Part shown: positions 8,348-18,283 of the stretch, piece by piece
Layout of the letters: the number at the start of each line of letters is the position of its first letter
How positions within the stretch are numbered: the first letter of the stretch is position 1
Source: Planctomycetota bacterium
GTDB lineage: Bacteria > Planctomycetota > Phycisphaerae > Phycisphaerales > Phycisphaeraceae
Reading direction: 5' to 3'
NCBI GenBank assembly: GCA_021784455.1
Contig: JAJXSS010000002.1
Coordinates: 1-33,238 of the forward strand
Length of the DNA: 33,238 nucleotides
Translations under genes and position numbers: made by a program
Notes under the pieces: generated by a model
The model's database searches: none
The model's input: only the letters and a program-made list of their open reading frames with translations
What the model was told of the DNA's origin: nothing

Positions 8348-10417
8348 ATGGCCAGCGCCCCGATCCAGTCCGATCTGGCTCTTTACTCGATGCTGCGCAC
8401 CCGGCGGCGGCGGGTGGAGATGCCGCGTGGCCTGGATGCCATGGCCAACCGCTGGCTGGCGCGGCTCAAGCACATCCGTCTCAACGTCCGGCAACTGAAG
8501 GCCCAGGCCCAGGCCATTGTGGCCCTGGAATCCGCGTGGGCCGAGCGGACGGAAGCGCAGTTGGAGGAGCGTCTGGAGGAGATCCGCACCGTTTTCGCCC
8601 GGCGGCGCCAGACCCCCGAGCACGTGCGGCAGGGTTTTGCCGCGGTGCGCGAGGTTGCCTGGCGCACCACGGGGGAACGGCCGTTCCCGGTGCAGATCAT
8701 GGGGGCCCTGGGGCTGTATTACGGGCAGATCGTGGAGATGGCCACGGGCGAGGGCAAGACCCTGACCGGGGCGCTGGCGGCGACGGTGCTGGCCTGGCGG
8801 CGTCGGCCGGTACACGTGGTGACGGTGAACGACTACCTGGCTCAGCGCGATGCCGACAGCCGCAACGTCATTTACCGCCGCTGCGGGCTGGCCTGCGGGG
8901 CCATCGTGGCCGACGCCCCGCCGCCGGCCCGGGCGGCCGTGTACCGCCTGCCCGTGGTGTACGCCACGGCCAAGGAACTAATGGCCGACTGGCTGCGCGA
9001 CCAGTTGCGCCTGGGGCGGATCGCCGATCCGGTCTCGACGCGCTGGGGCGACCGGCAGATCTGGCGCGGCGGGCGGGACCAGGCCTCCCTCCTCGAGCAG
9101 GTGCTGGTGCCGGGCCTGGGGGCAGCCATCGTGGACGAGATCGATGCCATCCTGATTGACGAGGCGGTGACACCCCTGATCATCGCCCAGGAGCGCGGCG
9201 AAGACCCGCAGCGCGACATCTATCGCCGGGCCCAGGAACTGGCCCGGAAACTGCAGCCGTTCAAGCACTTCACGCTGCGCGGCGTGGAGCGCCAGGCGGA
9301 CCTGACCGACCCCGGCCGGGACATGCTGGCGGCCCTGATCAGCCGCGAGGACCACGCGGTCTGGCACGCGCCGCGGCGCGCCGAGGAACTGGTGTCGCAG
9401 GCCCTGGCGGCCCAGCACTGCTATCACCTGGGTGAGCACTACCAGATCCTGGACGGCAAGGTGGTCATCGTGGACGAATACACCGGCCGGTTCATGGCCG
9501 ACCGGCAGTGGCAGAACGGCCTGCATCAGGCGGTGGAGGCCAAGGAGGACCTGTCGGTGACGGCCGACCGCGACACAGTGGCCAGCATCAGCTTCCAGCG
9601 CTTCTTCCGCCAGTATCCGCACCTGACGGGCATGACCGGCACGGCGGCCGATGCCCGGGGGGAAATGGAGCGCACCTATGGCCTGCCGGTGCGGGTGATT
9701 CCGACCAACCGGCCGGTGCGGCGCATCTACCGCCCGGTGCGCCTGTTCGCCCGGCAGCCGGAGAAGTGGCAGGAGGTGGCCCGGCACATTGCCCAGGTAC
9801 ATGCGACCGGCCAGCCGATTCTCGTGGGCACCCGTTCGGTGGCGGCCTCGGAATTGATCAGCGGCCTGCTGAGTGAGCGCGGCCTGGCGTACCAGGTGCT
9901 CAATGCCGTCCACCACAAGGCCGAGGCCCAGATCATCAGCACGGCCGGACAGCGCGGCATGATCACGGTGGCCACCAACATGGCCGGCCGCGGCACAGAC
10001 ATCAAGCTGGCCCCGGGCATCGCCGAGCTGGGGGGGCTGCACGTGATCCTGACCGAGCGGCACACGGCCCACCGCATTGATCGCCAGCTCATCGGCCGCT
10101 GCGGCCGCCAGGGTGATCCGGGGCTGGTGCAGGTGTTCGCCAGTCTGGAAGATGACCTGGTGGTCAAGTACACGCCCCGGCTGGCGGCGATCTTGAGGCG
10201 CTGGCTGGCCTGGCGCCAGGGCTCGGCCCGCCCGCCGGCCGGCCCCGGCGAGGCGTCCGCCCCAGACCCCGCCGGGTCGCCCAAGCCCCCCCGATCCTCG
10301 ACCGCAATCCTGCGGCTGTTCGATCTGGCCCAGTGGCTGGCCACGCGGCGGGCGTTCCAAAGCCGCCTGCTGGTGATCCGGCACGATTACGAGCTGGATA
10401 AGTCGCTGCCCTCCTAG
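8348..10417 (+). CDS. SecA-like ATPase lacking the C-terminal helical scaffold/wing region
   Basis: SecA motifs: EMATGEGKTLTGAL, VHVVTVNDYLAQRDA, VDEIDAILIDEAVTPLII, VVIVDEYTGRFMADRQWQNGLHQAVEAKE, HLTGMTGTA, VIPTNRPVRR, TVATNMAGRGTDI, RIDRQLIGRCGRQGDPG. Ends about 100 residues after the last motif. Start 8348 preferred over 8288. Confidence 0.88.
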   Translation: MASAPIQSDLALYSMLRTRRRRVEMPRGLDAMANRWLARLKHIRLNVRQLKAQAQAIVALESAWAERTEAQLEERLEEIRTVFARRRQTPEHVRQGFAAVREVAWRTTGERPFPVQIMGALGLYYGQIVEMATGEGKTLTGALAATVLAWRRRPVHVVTVNDYLAQRDADSRNVIYRRCGLACGAIVADAPPPARAAVYRLPVVYATAKELMADWLRDQLRLGRIADPVSTRWGDRQIWRGGRDQASLLEQVLVPGLGAAIVDEIDAILIDEAVTPLIIAQERGEDPQRDIYRRAQELARKLQPFKHFTLRGVERQADLTDPGRDMLAALISREDHAVWHAPRRAEELVSQALAAQHCYHLGEHYQILDGKVVIVDEYTGRFMADRQWQNGLHQAVEAKEDLSVTADRDTVASISFQRFFRQYPHLTGMTGTAADARGEMERTYGLPVRVIPTNRPVRRIYRPVRLFARQPEKWQEVARHIAQVHATGQPILVGTRSVAASELISGLLSERGLAYQVLNAVHHKAEAQIISTAGQRGMITVATNMAGRGTDIKLAPGIAELGGLHVILTERHTAHRIDRQLIGRCGRQGDPGLVQVFASLEDDLVVKYTPRLAAILRRWLAWRQGSARPPAGPGEASAPDPAGSPKPPRSSTAILRLFDLAQWLATRRAFQSRLLVIRHDYELDKSLPS

Positions 10418-10484
10418 GCAACGATCGCGCTGCCGGCGACGGAACCATGCTTTGACACCCCTGTCTTGGAGAGATGGATTCACC

Positions 10485-10952
10485 ATGGACCAGAACGTAG
10501 AAGCGCGTCTGAAGGAACTGGGGTGGATGTTGCCGGCCAGCCCCAAACCCATTGCGGCCTATGTTCCGGCCGTGCGGACCGGCAATCTGCTGTGGATCAG
10601 CGGTCAACTGCCTCTGTGCGATGGCAAATTGCTGGCGACGGGGCCGGTGGGTTCGGCCGTGAGCCTGGAGCAGGCCCAGCGGGCGGCGGCGCAGTGCGCC
10701 GTCAACGCCCTGGCGATCGTCCACGCCGAGTGTGCCGGCGACTGGTCCCGGCTCCAGCGTATTGTGCGGCTGGGGGTGTTTGTGCAATGCGGGGCGGGGT
10801 ATGGCGAGCAGCCCAAGGTCGCCAACGGGGCCAGCGAGCTGCTGGTGCAGGTGCTGGGCGACGTTGGCCGGCACGCCCGGGCGGCGGTGGGGGTGAACGC
10901 CCTGCCGCTGAACGCCACGGTGGAACTGGAGATGGTGGTGGAACTGGCCTAG
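10485..10952 (+). CDS. RidA/YjgF-YER057c-UK114 family protein
   Basis: FVPAVRTGNLLWISGQLPL-type segment (YVPAVRTGNLLWISGQLPLCDG), C-terminal LPLNATVELEMVVELA; ATG at 10485 with GGAGAG upstream. Confidence 0.82.
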   Translation: MDQNVEARLKELGWMLPASPKPIAAYVPAVRTGNLLWISGQLPLCDGKLLATGPVGSAVSLEQAQRAAAQCAVNALAIVHAECAGDWSRLQRIVRLGVFVQCGAGYGEQPKVANGASELLVQVLGDVGRHARAAVGVNALPLNATVELEMVVELA

Positions 10953-10982
10953 GCTCGCTGCGGGGGGGGCGGGCCCCGATGT

Positions 10983-11903
10983 TCAGTGCCCGGCGGCGTG
11001 CAAGCGCTGGAACTGCCGGGGTGAGACGCCCATGACCCGGTGGAACACGCGTGAGAACTGGAAGGGATCCGGATAACCCAGACGCGCCGCTACCTGTTTG
11101 ACCAGGGCGGCGGGCTCCTGGAGTTGTTGGGCCGCCTCCAGCATTTTGAGCCGGGTCAAGTATTGATAGGGCGACTGGTGGTCGAAGCGGGCGAACAACC
11201 GGCAGAGATAGGCCCGGTCCATCCCGCAGGCGCTGGCCAGGTCGGCCAGGCTGTGCAGATTCAGGAAATGCTCTTCAGCATAGCGCCGACAGCGGCGATA
11301 GGTGGCAAAGGCCAGGCTGTCGATAGTGCCGGGGGCCACGGCTGTTTCGGCCACGCGTAAGAGCAGGTGCTCGGTGATGGCCGCGCACACCCGGTTCTGC
11401 AAGGGGGAAGGTCGCAGGCCGGCGGCGATGAGGTCTTCGAACAGGCGCAGGATTTCATCGGGGGCCGAACTCTGCACCAGCCGGCCCGGGGCCGGGGCGG
11501 AAAGCAGGCCGCGGGCTCGGCGGCCCGCGAAATCGAGGAAATACTTGATCAGGGGCCGGCCGGGGTCGCAGCGGATATCGTGGGCCACCGCGGGGGCATA
11601 GGCGAAAACGCTGCCGGGGGCGAGGGCCCAGGTGCGCCCGCCCAGGCGCAGCCAGCCCGCCCCGTGGGCCACGAACTCGATGGAGCAGTAGGGGAAAGTG
11701 GCGCGGTGCAGGTGATAGTCCGGCCGGCAGTGCTCGACGCCCGCGCAGACCACGGCCAGATGCTGGGCCGGCCGGGGATTGAGGTCCAGATAAAAGCGTC
11801 GGGCCCGGGAGATCTGGGCCGAAAAGAACTCCGGCTCCTGCGGAGCCTTCTGGAGCCGGGGTCGGGCCGTGGCGGGCACGGAAGCAGGCAGGCGGGGGGT
11901 CAT
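10983..11903 (-). CDS. AraC family transcriptional regulator
   Basis: N-terminal cupin-like half and C-terminal double HTH: LADLASACGMDRAYLCRLFARFDHQSPYQYLTRLKMLEAAQQL...VAARLGYPDPFQFSRVFHRVMGVSPRQFQ. Confidence 0.9.
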   Translation of the reverse strand: MTPRLPASVPATARPRLQKAPQEPEFFSAQISRARRFYLDLNPRPAQHLAVVCAGVEHCRPDYHLHRATFPYCSIEFVAHGAGWLRLGGRTWALAPGSVFAYAPAVAHDIRCDPGRPLIKYFLDFAGRRARGLLSAPAPGRLVQSSAPDEILRLFEDLIAAGLRPSPLQNRVCAAITEHLLLRVAETAVAPGTIDSLAFATYRRCRRYAEEHFLNLHSLADLASACGMDRAYLCRLFARFDHQSPYQYLTRLKMLEAAQQLQEPAALVKQVAARLGYPDPFQFSRVFHRVMGVSPRQFQRLHAAGH

Positions 11904-12055
11904 GGCAGGTCAATAATCGTCATGCTTTGTCAAGGTTAGCCATGGCCCCCAGGCCCGGCAAGTGCGATACTCTTACGGAAGCCGATGGGGCCGATGGAGC
12001 GCGGGCGGTTGCCTGGCCTGCTTTCGAGCCGCCACCCGGTCAGGAGTTGAGCACC

Positions 12056-13126
12056 ATGAGCCAGCAAGCCAAGACCGTTCAAAAGAACAGAACCGCCCGG
12101 ACCTCGGGCCTCAAGCCCGACGATCAGATCGTCATTACCGGCGCCGGCGGCTTCATCGGCGGGGCCCTGGCCCGCTACTTCCATGACCAGGGTTTTACCC
12201 GCATCCGGGCGGTGGACAAGAAACCGCTGCCGCGCTGGTACCAGCACGTCCCCGGGGTGGAGAGCCTGTGCCTGGATGTCAGCCAGGAGGACAACTGCCG
12301 GAGCGTCTGCGAGGGGGCTGTCGAAGTCTACAACCTGGCGGCGGACATGGGCGGTATGGGCTTCATTGAGCGATTCCGGATCGAATGCCTGCGCAGCATC
12401 CTGATCAACACCCACATGATCGAGGCCGCCTGGCGGGGCGGGGCCCAGCGTTACTTCTATTCCTCCTCGGCCTGTGCCTACAACACCGAACTGCAGAAGG
12501 ACCCGCACTGCCGGGCCCTGAAGGAATCGGATGCCTACCCCGCCATGGCCGAACGCGGCTACGGCTGGGAGAAACTGATGAGCGAGATGTTCTGCCAGGA
12601 ATACTGGGCCGAGCGCGGCATGAGGACCGCCATCGCGCGTTTCCACAATGTGTACGGGCCTTTTGGCACGTGGGATGGGGGGCGGGAAAAAGCCCCGGCC
12701 GCCATCTGCCGCAAGGTGATCGAGGCCAAGGACAGCGGCCGGCACACCATTGAGATCTGGGGCGACGGCACGCAGACGCGCAGCTTTATGTACATCGACG
12801 ACTGCACGCTGGGCATCGACCTGATCACGCACTGTGACGAGCTGATCGCCACGCCGATCAACCTGGGCTCCAACGAGCTAATCGCCATCAACGATCTGGT
12901 GAGCATTGCCGAGGAGATCGGCGGGATCAAGCTGAAACGCACCTACGACCCCACGGCTCCCAAGGGCGTGGCCGGGCGCAACAGCGACAACACGATGATC
13001 CAGCGCATCCTGGGCTGGCAGCCCTCGACCCCGTTCCGCGAGGGGCTGGCCAAGACTTATGCCTGGATCGCCCAGCAGTACGCCGACCGCAAGGCCGGCA
13101 AGCGCACGGTCAAGGATGAGGCGTGA
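12056..13126 (+). CDS. NAD-dependent epimerase/dehydratase, GDP-mannose 3,5-epimerase-like
   Basis: ITGAGGFIGGALARYF Rossmann motif; AADMGGMGFIE, YSSSACAYN, YGWEKLMSEMFCQEYW (YxxxK), RFHNVYGPFGTWDGGREKAPAAICRK. Confidence 0.85.
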   Translation: MSQQAKTVQKNRTARTSGLKPDDQIVITGAGGFIGGALARYFHDQGFTRIRAVDKKPLPRWYQHVPGVESLCLDVSQEDNCRSVCEGAVEVYNLAADMGGMGFIERFRIECLRSILINTHMIEAAWRGGAQRYFYSSSACAYNTELQKDPHCRALKESDAYPAMAERGYGWEKLMSEMFCQEYWAERGMRTAIARFHNVYGPFGTWDGGREKAPAAICRKVIEAKDSGRHTIEIWGDGTQTRSFMYIDDCTLGIDLITHCDELIATPINLGSNELIAINDLVSIAEEIGGIKLKRTYDPTAPKGVAGRNSDNTMIQRILGWQPSTPFREGLAKTYAWIAQQYADRKAGKRTVKDEA

Positions 13127-13199
13127 GGACGTTGGGCCGGGGCCGATCTTGGGTGGCGGAAGGACGTTCGGCCAGGGCGGAACCTACGTGGAGTTGCGC

Positions 13200-13979
13200 A
13201 TGGAATCGGTGATCGGAAAGATTCCGTATCGCATGGCCCTGGCCGGGGGCTGGATTGACCAGCCCTTCGTGTCGCGGCTGAATCCCCGGCCGCCGGGATC
13301 GATGGTGGTGGTGGGTCTCAAGCCCACCTTCTGGTGGATGGAGCGGGCGGGGATGGCAACGGGTACGCGCCGCGTGGCCGCCCGGCTCTGGCCTGAGGGG
13401 CTGCCGGCGGGGGACCCGGCAGAACTGGTGCGGAAACTTTATGCCGCCGAAAACGAGGGCCGGTCCGAGCCGTCGGGCTCGCAGGACATGATCGGCCTGA
13501 TCTATCCGGGGGTCTGCCGGCTGGATTACGATGCTGGCCATGAAGACGGTGTGTTTCCCTGTCATATCGAGTCGAACAACGATCCGGCCGTGGCTCGCTG
13601 GCTGGAATCGGTTATCCATGTGCTGGCCGTGGCGCCGCGACCCCTGGGGTACAACCCGCTGGGCCAGAAGCACCTGGATCCGCGATGGATCGAGCGCCTG
13701 GGTCAGACCGGCCGGGATTGCTACGCCGCCATCCTGGCCCGCGATGCGGCCGCTCTGGGGGCCGCGCTGAACGCCTGTATGCAGTGCTGGGCAACGCTGC
13801 TGCCCGAGACGGTGCGCCACCCCACGCTGACGGTGGATCTGGCCGGCCTGCTGGCCGAGTATCAGCACCGGTACGCCGGAGCCATGTATTCCGGTTGCGG
13901 CGGGGGCTATCTGTACATCGTGTCCGACCGGCCTGTGCCCGGCACGTTCCAGGTGCAGGTCCGCACGGCCCAGGAATGA
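13200..13979 (+). CDS. GHMP-kinase-like protein (divergent)
   Basis: PYRMALAGGWIDQPFVS resembles GHMP motif 1; SGSQDMIGLIYPGVCRLDYD resembles the conserved SGxQD segment; MYSGCGGGYLYIVSD resembles motif 3. No clear GLGSSA motif. Confidence 0.55.
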   Translation: MESVIGKIPYRMALAGGWIDQPFVSRLNPRPPGSMVVVGLKPTFWWMERAGMATGTRRVAARLWPEGLPAGDPAELVRKLYAAENEGRSEPSGSQDMIGLIYPGVCRLDYDAGHEDGVFPCHIESNNDPAVARWLESVIHVLAVAPRPLGYNPLGQKHLDPRWIERLGQTGRDCYAAILARDAAALGAALNACMQCWATLLPETVRHPTLTVDLAGLLAEYQHRYAGAMYSGCGGGYLYIVSDRPVPGTFQVQVRTAQE

Positions 13980-13983
13980 TTCC

Positions 13984-14799
13984 ATGCCCACGGTGGTCCT
14001 CTCAGCCGGTCTGGACGACTTTCGCTGCCGCGACATGCGCCTGCTGGAGGAGGCATCGCACCTGGGCGAGCTGCACGTGCTGTTGTGGTCGGATGACGCG
14101 GTGCGGCGGTTGACGGGGGCCGCGCCGCGGTTCCCGGCCGAAGAAAGGCTCTATTTCGCCCAGGCCGTGCGCTATGTTCATCAGGCGACCGTGGTGCAGG
14201 CGGCGGCGACGCCGGATGTCCTGCCGACGGTAGCGGGCCTGCGGCCGGACATCTGGGCGATCGATGGCCGTCACGATACCCCGGCCAAGCATGCCTACTG
14301 TGCGGCCCAGGGTTTGATCTGCCGCGTGCTGGGAGAGGATGCCCTGTGCGGATGCCCGGCGCAAACGCCCGCCGAGCCTGCTGCCGGCCGCAAGAAGGTT
14401 CTGGTGACCGGTTGCTACGACTGGCTGCACAGCGGCCACGTGCGCTTTTTTGAAGAGGTGTCCGAATATGGCGATGTCTATGCCGTGGTGGGGCACGATG
14501 CCAACATTGCTCTGCTCAAAGGCGCCGGGCACCCTCAGTTTCCCCAGGAGGTACGGCGCTATCTGGTCGGGTCCATCCGCCATGTGCACCAAGCCCTGAT
14601 TTCGACCGGCCAAGGCTGGCTGGATGCCCAGCCGGAAATCGAACGCCTGCGGCCGGATGTCTACGCCGTCAATGAGGATGGGGACAAGCCCGAAAAGGAG
14701 GCCTACTGCCGGGCGCACGGCATTGAGTACCTGGTTTTGAAACGATTGCCCAAGCCCGGCCTGCCACGGCGGCAGAGCACCGCCCTGCGCGGGTTCTGA
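13984..14799 (+). CDS. Tandem cytidylyltransferase-like (nucleotidyltransferase) protein with degenerate N-terminal copy
   Basis: C-half VTGCYDWLHSGHVRFFEEVSEYGDVYAVVGHD with HxGH (14428-14439); N-half aligns by eye along its length but lacks HxGH. Confidence 0.75.
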   Translation: MPTVVLSAGLDDFRCRDMRLLEEASHLGELHVLLWSDDAVRRLTGAAPRFPAEERLYFAQAVRYVHQATVVQAAATPDVLPTVAGLRPDIWAIDGRHDTPAKHAYCAAQGLICRVLGEDALCGCPAQTPAEPAAGRKKVLVTGCYDWLHSGHVRFFEEVSEYGDVYAVVGHDANIALLKGAGHPQFPQEVRRYLVGSIRHVHQALISTGQGWLDAQPEIERLRPDVYAVNEDGDKPEKEAYCRAHGIEYLVLKRLPKPGLPRRQSTALRGF

Positions 14800-14817
14800 G
14801 CCCGCCGCCGCGCCGCC

Positions 14818-16509
14818 TCATGCCGGGACATCCGGCGGGGGCGGCTCCTCCAGGTTGCTGGCCTCGGGGCCGAGGGTTTCGGTGGAGGCCGGGGCTTGGC
14901 CCGGATCGGTAGGCAGGTGCATGGTGAAGACGGTGCCTGCCTGCGGGGCGCTTTCCACGGTGATGCTGCCGCCGTGCTCTTCGACAATCTTTTTGGTGAC
15001 GGCCAGACCCAGGCCCGTGCCGCGCTGGCCCTTGGTGGAGTGGAAGGGCAGGAACAGGTACTGGCGGTGGGAGGGGTCGATGCCTTCGCCGTTGTCCGAC
15101 ACCGACAGATGCACCTGATGCGCCGGATCGTCCCAGAAGCAGCGCAGGGTGACGACGCCCGACTCGGGCTGCACCGCTTCCAAGGCGTTGGCCAGCAGGT
15201 TCAGCACGGCCTGATGCACGCCGCCGGCATCGGCCGGCACGGGCGGGAGGTTGGGATCCAGCTCGGTGATCAGGGCCACCTTTTTGGCGTCGAACTGGTG
15301 CTGTACCAGCTCGATCACTTCTTCCAGCAGGGCGTGCAGGTTGGTCATCTCCAGCTCCGGGCGGCGCTGCTTGGAGAAGGCCAGCATGTTCATGGTGAGC
15401 TGGGAGATGCGGTCCAGGTTGCGGGCCACGATATCCCAGCCGTTGTGCACAATGCTCATGTTCTGCTTGCGCAGGCCCAGCTCCACCACCTCGGCCCCGC
15501 CCTTGAGGCCCTGGATGATGTTCTTGACCGAGTGCGACAGCGAAGCCACCGTCTGGCCCACGGCCGCCAGGCGCTCGCGCTGGACGCGCTCGGCGTAGAG
15601 CTTTTCATTGTTCAAGGCCAGCCCGATCTGCACGCCCACGGCCGTCAGCAGCCGCAACTGGTCTTCGGTGTAGGTGTAGTTGGCGATCTGGCTGTCGAGG
15701 TACAGGACGCCGAAGGTGTTGTCCTTGAAGCGGATCGGGGCGCACAGGGCCGAGCGGATGCCATAGCGCTGCACGCTTTCCCCCGAGGCGAAGCGCTTGT
15801 CCGCCATGGCGTTGGAGGACAGCACGCCCTCTCCGCGTTTGAGCACGTGATTGACGATGGTGCGGCTGACGGTGATAGGGGCCGGGCTGGGTTGCTTAAG
15901 CGGCATGCGGTGGCGCACCGCCACCGGCTGCCAGCGCGGCTGGGCGCCTTCCATCAGCAGGATGAAGCCGCGGTCGGCCTGGAAATAATCGAACACCACG
16001 TCCAGCGTGCGTTCCAGGAGCTGCGAGCGATTGGTGACCGTGCCGATGAGCTGGGTCATCTCGTAGATGACCTTGAGCTGGAACACGGCCGCCTCGGTGG
16101 GCTCGGGCACGGCCATGATCATCGAGTCTTCGTTGCTGGCGGCGGTGGCCTCGACGTGGGAGTCGAGTTCGCCGGGCCGGGCCAGACGCACGCCCGGGTG
16201 GCTGCCCTCGCGGGGCAGCTCGCGGCCGAACACGAACACGGTGTTGCCGGTGCGGATCTGGTCGCCGGCCTGCAGAAGCCGCCGTTCCATGACCCGCTGC
16301 CCGTTAACGTACGAGCCGTTGGCGCTCTGCAGGTCGCTGATGAACCAGCGGCCCTCATCGGGGGTCAGCTCGGCGTGGCGGCGCGAGATGGTCTGATCGG
16401 TCAGCGGCAGCGATTCGCTGGAGCGCCCGATCATCTGCGGCTCATTGTCCGGCAGCACGAAGCGCTTGCCCTTATCCGGACCTTTCAGAACTGTGAGAAT
16501 CAAGGACAT
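14818..16509 (-). CDS. FHA-GAF sensor histidine kinase
   Basis: FHA: MIGRSSESLPLTDQTISRRHAEL...DLQSANGSYVNGQRV; GAF middle; H-box VASLSHSVKNIIQGL; HATPase DNGEGI, GTGLGLAVTKKIVEEHGG. Confidence 0.92.
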   Translation of the reverse strand: MSLILTVLKGPDKGKRFVLPDNEPQMIGRSSESLPLTDQTISRRHAELTPDEGRWFISDLQSANGSYVNGQRVMERRLLQAGDQIRTGNTVFVFGRELPREGSHPGVRLARPGELDSHVEATAASNEDSMIMAVPEPTEAAVFQLKVIYEMTQLIGTVTNRSQLLERTLDVVFDYFQADRGFILLMEGAQPRWQPVAVRHRMPLKQPSPAPITVSRTIVNHVLKRGEGVLSSNAMADKRFASGESVQRYGIRSALCAPIRFKDNTFGVLYLDSQIANYTYTEDQLRLLTAVGVQIGLALNNEKLYAERVQRERLAAVGQTVASLSHSVKNIIQGLKGGAEVVELGLRKQNMSIVHNGWDIVARNLDRISQLTMNMLAFSKQRRPELEMTNLHALLEEVIELVQHQFDAKKVALITELDPNLPPVPADAGGVHQAVLNLLANALEAVQPESGVVTLRCFWDDPAHQVHLSVSDNGEGIDPSHRQYLFLPFHSTKGQRGTGLGLAVTKKIVEEHGGSITVESAPQAGTVFTMHLPTDPGQAPASTETLGPEASNLEEPPPPDVPA

Positions 16510-16629
16510 AAGTCAGTCCGCACATCCATCGCCCGTGGCGGGGCTCCCGGAACAGACGAACAAGACGAATACCATGCCGGCGAATTTTCCCAGGCTTGCG
16601 CCCGAGGCTGAGTTTCCACGCCCCGCGGG

Positions 16630-18171
<1,542 letters not shown>

Positions 18172-18250
18172 GCCCGACAGTGTACCACCGTGCGCCGGAG
18201 ACCCTGCCGGGCTGCGAAAAAGATAATGCCTGCATTCTTATAGATATAAT

Positions 18251-18277
18251 ATCATATAAACAATGTGTTTATATGAT
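18251..18277. promoter_or_regulatory. Perfect AT-rich palindrome ATCATATAAACA-ATG-TGTTTATATGAT upstream of argH (candidate operator)
   Basis: 12-bp perfect arms read directly, in an isolated AT-rich patch between the downstream end of the 18284-19405 gene and the argH start. Confidence 0.5.
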
Positions 18278-18283
18278 TCAAGG

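Noticed and set aside
8978-10552. 524-aa minus-strand ORF antisense to the SecA-like gene
   Set aside because: Antisense shadow of a strongly supported SecA-like CDS.
10953-10983. G-rich run (GGGGGGGG) between the convergent RidA and AraC genes as a possible G-quadruplex
   Set aside because: One G run plus short neighbours in a GC-rich spacer; not enough tracts read directly to support a quadruplex claim.
14896-16611. 571-aa plus-strand ORF antisense to the FHA-GAF kinase
   Set aside because: Same GC-bias artefact; the minus-strand frame has clear FHA, GAF and kinase motifs.
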